Shown piece after piece: positions 5,038 to 7,010 of a stretch of 7,010 nucleotides of DNA. A program made the position numbers and the translations under genes. Numbering within the stretch: position 1 is the stretch's first letter; every line of letters begins with the position of its first letter. Source of the stretch: JANJTY01 sp038257155 (GTDB lineage: Bacteria; Pseudomonadota; Gammaproteobacteria; Xanthomonadales; Xanthomonadaceae); assembly GCA_038257155.1 (NCBI GenBank), contig JBBSJP010000090.1:1-7010 (forward strand), given 5' to 3'. The notes beneath the pieces are model-generated. The model saw only the letters and a program-made list of their open reading frames with translations, ran no database searches and was not told the DNA's origin.

Positions 5038-6594
5038 ATGATCTACCGTTTCGATACCTTCGAGCTTGATCTGGCGAGGCTGGAACTGCGCGCCAGCGGG
5101 GCGGTGCGCCCAGCCGAGCCGCAGGTATTCGCGTTGCTTGCCTTGCTGGTCGGCAACCGCGAGCGCGTGATCTCGAGGGACGAGATCATCGAGAAAGTCT
5201 GGGATGGGCGCGTGGTGTCGGACTCTGCCATCGACAGCCGGATCAAGTCAGTGCGCCAGGCGCTCGGTGACAATGGTACGGCGCAGCGTTTCATCAAGAC
5301 CGTGCATCGGAAGGGTTTCCGCTTTGTAGCCGAGGCGCGCGTCGTCGGATCGGCATCCGTGGAGTTTGTGTGCGATGCCCCGGTGGCCGATGCCCCTGCG
5401 CGGCATGGAACGCGGCCGTCCATCGCGGTGCTTCCCTTTCGCCATGTCGGCGCGGCGGGACCGTATGCGACGCTGGCCGACGCTTTGCCGCATGAGCTGA
5501 TTTGCGACCTCGCCCGCATGCACTGGCTGTTCGTCACAGCACGCGAATCGTCCTTCCGGCTGCGGGGCGCCGAGGCGGATCCGGGCGAAATCGGTCGACT
5601 GCTCGATGTTCGCTACTACCTTTCGGGCAGTGTTGAAACTGTCGGTACCCGGCTGGCGGTGATGGTCGAGCTGATCGACACCCGTGACGGTGGCGTCGTC
5701 TGGGCCGAGCACTTTGCTGTCGCGCTCGAGGATGTCCATCAGCTGCGCGAGGATATCCGCACGCAGACCCTTGCCGCTCTGGAGATCAGGATTCCGTTGC
5801 ATGAGGCGGCGATTGCGCGCTTGTCGGTGAGCGAAAACCTGGATGCCTGGTCGGCCTATCACCTCGGCCTGCAGCACATGTACCACTTCAATCGTACGGA
5901 CAACGCGGCTGCCCTGGCACTGTTCCAGCGATCGATCTCGAAAGACCCGGGCTTCGCCCGTGCCCATGCAGGACTTTCGTTCGTGCACTTCCAGAACGCA
6001 TTCATGCACCACACCGATGACGTCGCCGGTGAAATCGCGCTGTCGCGTCGCTTCGCAACGCGAGGCCTGGAGCTCGATCCACTCGACCCTTTCGTCAATT
6101 TCGCGATGGGACGCAGCTTCTGGCTCGAAGGCGACCTGCAAAGCAGCCTGGGCTGGCTGGAACGCGCCACCAGCATCAGCCCGCACTATGCGCAGGGCCT
6201 CTATGCCCGCGCATGGGCCGAGTCCCTGGCGGAGCGAAGCATCGAAAGTCGGCAACACGTCGACCTTGCCATGCGTCTGAGCCCGCTCGACCCGCTGCAC
6301 TACGCCATGGTCGGCACGCGCGCCCTCACCCACATGATGCAGGGCGAGGACGCCGAAGCGGCCGACTGGGGCGAGCGAGCGGCGCGCGCACCCGGAGCCC
6401 ATGTCCTGATCGCGATGATTGCGATGGTTGCCCACGCGCTGGCCGGGAATGCGGCCAACGCCGCGGCGTGGTCGGGCAATGTGCGCTCACGCAACCCGGC
6501 ATTGGGCCGCGATGACTTCTTCCGAGCCTTTCCGATGCAATCGGTGACGACGCGTGCACGCGTTTCAAGGGCGCTTGCCATGTTCGGGCTCTGA
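5038..6594 (+). CDS. Winged-helix / TolB-like / TPR transcriptional regulator
   Basis: 518-aa one-component regulator. Residues 1-100 form an OmpR/PhoB-type winged helix of the CadC/ToxR kind: opening strands YRFDTFELDLARLELR, helices EPQVFALLALLVGNRERVIS and SAIDSRIKSVRQALGD, wing FIKTVHRKGFRFVAE. After a short linker, about 127-245 match the TolB-like domain found in many such regulators and in adenylyl cyclases (PSIAVLPF, LADALPHELICDLAR, VTARESSFRLRG, VRYYLSGSVE, LAVMVELIDTRDGGVVWAEHF). Residues about 270-490 are helical TPR-like repeats (AALALFQRSISKDPGFARAHAGLSF-type units near 290, 340, 375 and 410). No transmembrane segment is visible between the domains, so unlike CadC it should be cytoplasmic. 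I chose the Met at 5038 because the winged-helix strand begins there; the frame stays open to 4933 but that part has no domain. The ribosome site (GGGGG abutting the ATG) is poor. The ligand is unknown; the divergent tautomerase is the likeliest target. Confidence 0.9.
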   Translation: MIYRFDTFELDLARLELRASGAVRPAEPQVFALLALLVGNRERVISRDEIIEKVWDGRVVSDSAIDSRIKSVRQALGDNGTAQRFIKTVHRKGFRFVAEARVVGSASVEFVCDAPVADAPARHGTRPSIAVLPFRHVGAAGPYATLADALPHELICDLARMHWLFVTARESSFRLRGAEADPGEIGRLLDVRYYLSGSVETVGTRLAVMVELIDTRDGGVVWAEHFAVALEDVHQLREDIRTQTLAALEIRIPLHEAAIARLSVSENLDAWSAYHLGLQHMYHFNRTDNAAALALFQRSISKDPGFARAHAGLSFVHFQNAFMHHTDDVAGEIALSRRFATRGLELDPLDPFVNFAMGRSFWLEGDLQSSLGWLERATSISPHYAQGLYARAWAESLAERSIESRQHVDLAMRLSPLDPLHYAMVGTRALTHMMQGEDAEAADWGERAARAPGAHVLIAMIAMVAHALAGNAANAAAWSGNVRSRNPALGRDDFFRAFPMQSVTTRARVSRALAMFGL

Positions 6595-6605
6595 GCCACA
6601 TCAGA

Positions 6606-6621
6606 ATTGGCGACTGCCAAT
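6606..6621. terminator. Small hairpin after the regulator gene
   Basis: ATTGGC-GACT-GCCAAT is a perfect 6-bp stem with a 4-nt loop, starting 11 nt after the regulator stop. The plus-strand sequence after it (CAGCTATTGCTTTGGG) is only mildly T-rich. It is a weak terminator candidate. Confidence 0.35.
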
Positions 6622-6624
6622 CAG

Positions 6625-6669
6625 CTATTGCTTTGGGTCGCTGCCGTGTACACGGATTGCCAAGCGCAT
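6625..6669 (-). CDS. Possible 14-codon ORF with perfect Shine-Dalgarno
   Basis: On the minus strand AGGAGG (6679-6684) lies 9 nt before ATG, followed by the frame MRLAIRVHGSDPKQ and a TAG stop. It starts 71 nt after the DoxX stop, and a hairpin (6606-6621) follows its stop. Third-position G+C (8 of 13) is lower than in neighbouring genes, so protein-level selection is doubtful. It may be a small peptide, the surviving start of a deleted gene, or chance. Confidence 0.2.
   Translation of the reverse strand: MRLAIRVHGSDPKQ
6644..6655. repeat. 12-bp perfect palindrome
   Basis: CCGTGTACACGG reads the same on both strands. It lies between the convergent regulator and DoxX genes, inside the tiny minus-strand ORF. 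It may be an operator-like site or chance; no promoter was seen next to it. Confidence 0.5.
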
Positions 6670-6740
6670 ATCGAAATTCCTCCTGCCAATGAGTTCAGCC
6701 GCTGGACTTCCCGTCATCGCAGACCCGCACGGCGCATGCA

Positions 6741-7010
6741 CTACCTGCGGTTGACGCTGTACTTGCCGGGACCTAGCAGGGCCACGGCGGCCGCCATCGC
6801 GAGGAACATGCCCTGCAGTTCCAGCGCCCAGCCACCCTGGTCGTTGAGTTGGTTCAGTTGCCCCAGGTGCGCAAGCGCGATCGCGAACAGCATGTTGATC
6901 ACGATCAGCAGACCGCCGATGCGCGCGTAGGCGCCAGCCAGCACCAGGATGGGCGCGAGGACTTCGCCGACCAGCACGCCGTACCCCAGGATGCCAGGCA
7001 AGCCTTGCGC
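6741..7010 (-). CDS. DoxX-family membrane protein, N-terminus cut by window edge
   Basis: The last 89 residues of a small inner-membrane protein. The reading frame runs off the right edge (AQGLPGILGYG is the first visible part), and the leftmost possible in-window start would be a TTG at 7001, which is more likely an internal Leu. Visible hydrophobic segments are VLVGEVLAPILVLAGAY, IGGLLIVINMLFAIALAHLG and LQGMFLAMAAAVALLG, matching the last three of the usual four helices; about 40-50 residues including helix 1 are missing. GEVLAP, the AHLG loop, NDQGGWALELQ and the ending GPGKYSVNRR are typical of the DoxX/SURF4-like family. DoxX proteins have been tied to thiosulphate-quinone oxidoreduction in archaea and to redox-stress complexes in mycobacteria, but most bacterial members are unassigned. 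It is convergent with the regulator gene. Confidence 0.85.
   Translation of the reverse strand, partial: AQGLPGILGYGVLVGEVLAPILVLAGAYARIGGLLIVINMLFAIALAHLGQLNQLNDQGGWALELQGMFLAMAAAVALLGPGKYSVNRR

Noticed and set aside
5248..6435. Minus-strand open frame (395 codons)
   Set aside because: Antisense shadow of the winged-helix/TPR regulator, with no coherent fold or ribosome site.

Overview
The window (about 60% G+C or more, strongly GC-biased third codon positions) reads as chromosomal DNA of a gammaproteobacterium. The style of the gamma-glutamyltransferase, the GAF-GGDEF protein and the winged-helix/TPR regulator suggests the Xanthomonadaceae (Lysobacteraceae), but this is an impression from protein character, not a database match. 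No phage, IS, CRISPR, tRNA or rRNA was found.

Layout. 1-1552 (minus): a secreted gamma-glutamyltransferase-family Ntn hydrolase, cut at its C-terminus by the left edge. 1683-2639 (minus): a GAF-GGDEF diguanylate cyclase with intact catalytic and inhibitory sites. 2782-3147 (plus): a small BON-domain lipoprotein, divergent from the cyclase. 3148-3359: a convergent intergenic region with a strong hairpin, a nested inverted repeat and a T7 tract. 3360-3809 (minus): a cytoplasmic cupin, preceded by an exact 2 x 29 bp tandem duplication. 3970-4461 (minus): an exported cupin. 4656-4880 (minus): a 4-oxalocrotonate-tautomerase-family protein. 5038-6594 (plus): a soluble winged-helix/TolB-like/TPR regulator, divergent from the tautomerase. 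6595-6740: a convergent intergenic region with a small hairpin, a 12-bp palindrome and a tiny ORF with a perfect Shine-Dalgarno. 6741-7010 (minus): the C-terminal part of a DoxX-family membrane protein, cut by the right edge.

Functionally, the left half combines glutathione/gamma-glutamyl breakdown, c-di-GMP signalling and an envelope lipoprotein. The right half (two cupins, a tautomerase, DoxX and a one-component regulator) looks like a loose small-molecule or stress-response neighbourhood. The regulator most plausibly controls the divergent tautomerase. The gaps of 130-194 bp between same-strand genes argue for several short transcripts rather than one operon. I see no clearly new multi-gene system. 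The points most worth checking are the non-canonical nucleophile motif of the transferase, the missing arginines of the tautomerase, the 29-bp duplication, and the structured interval at 3260-3357.
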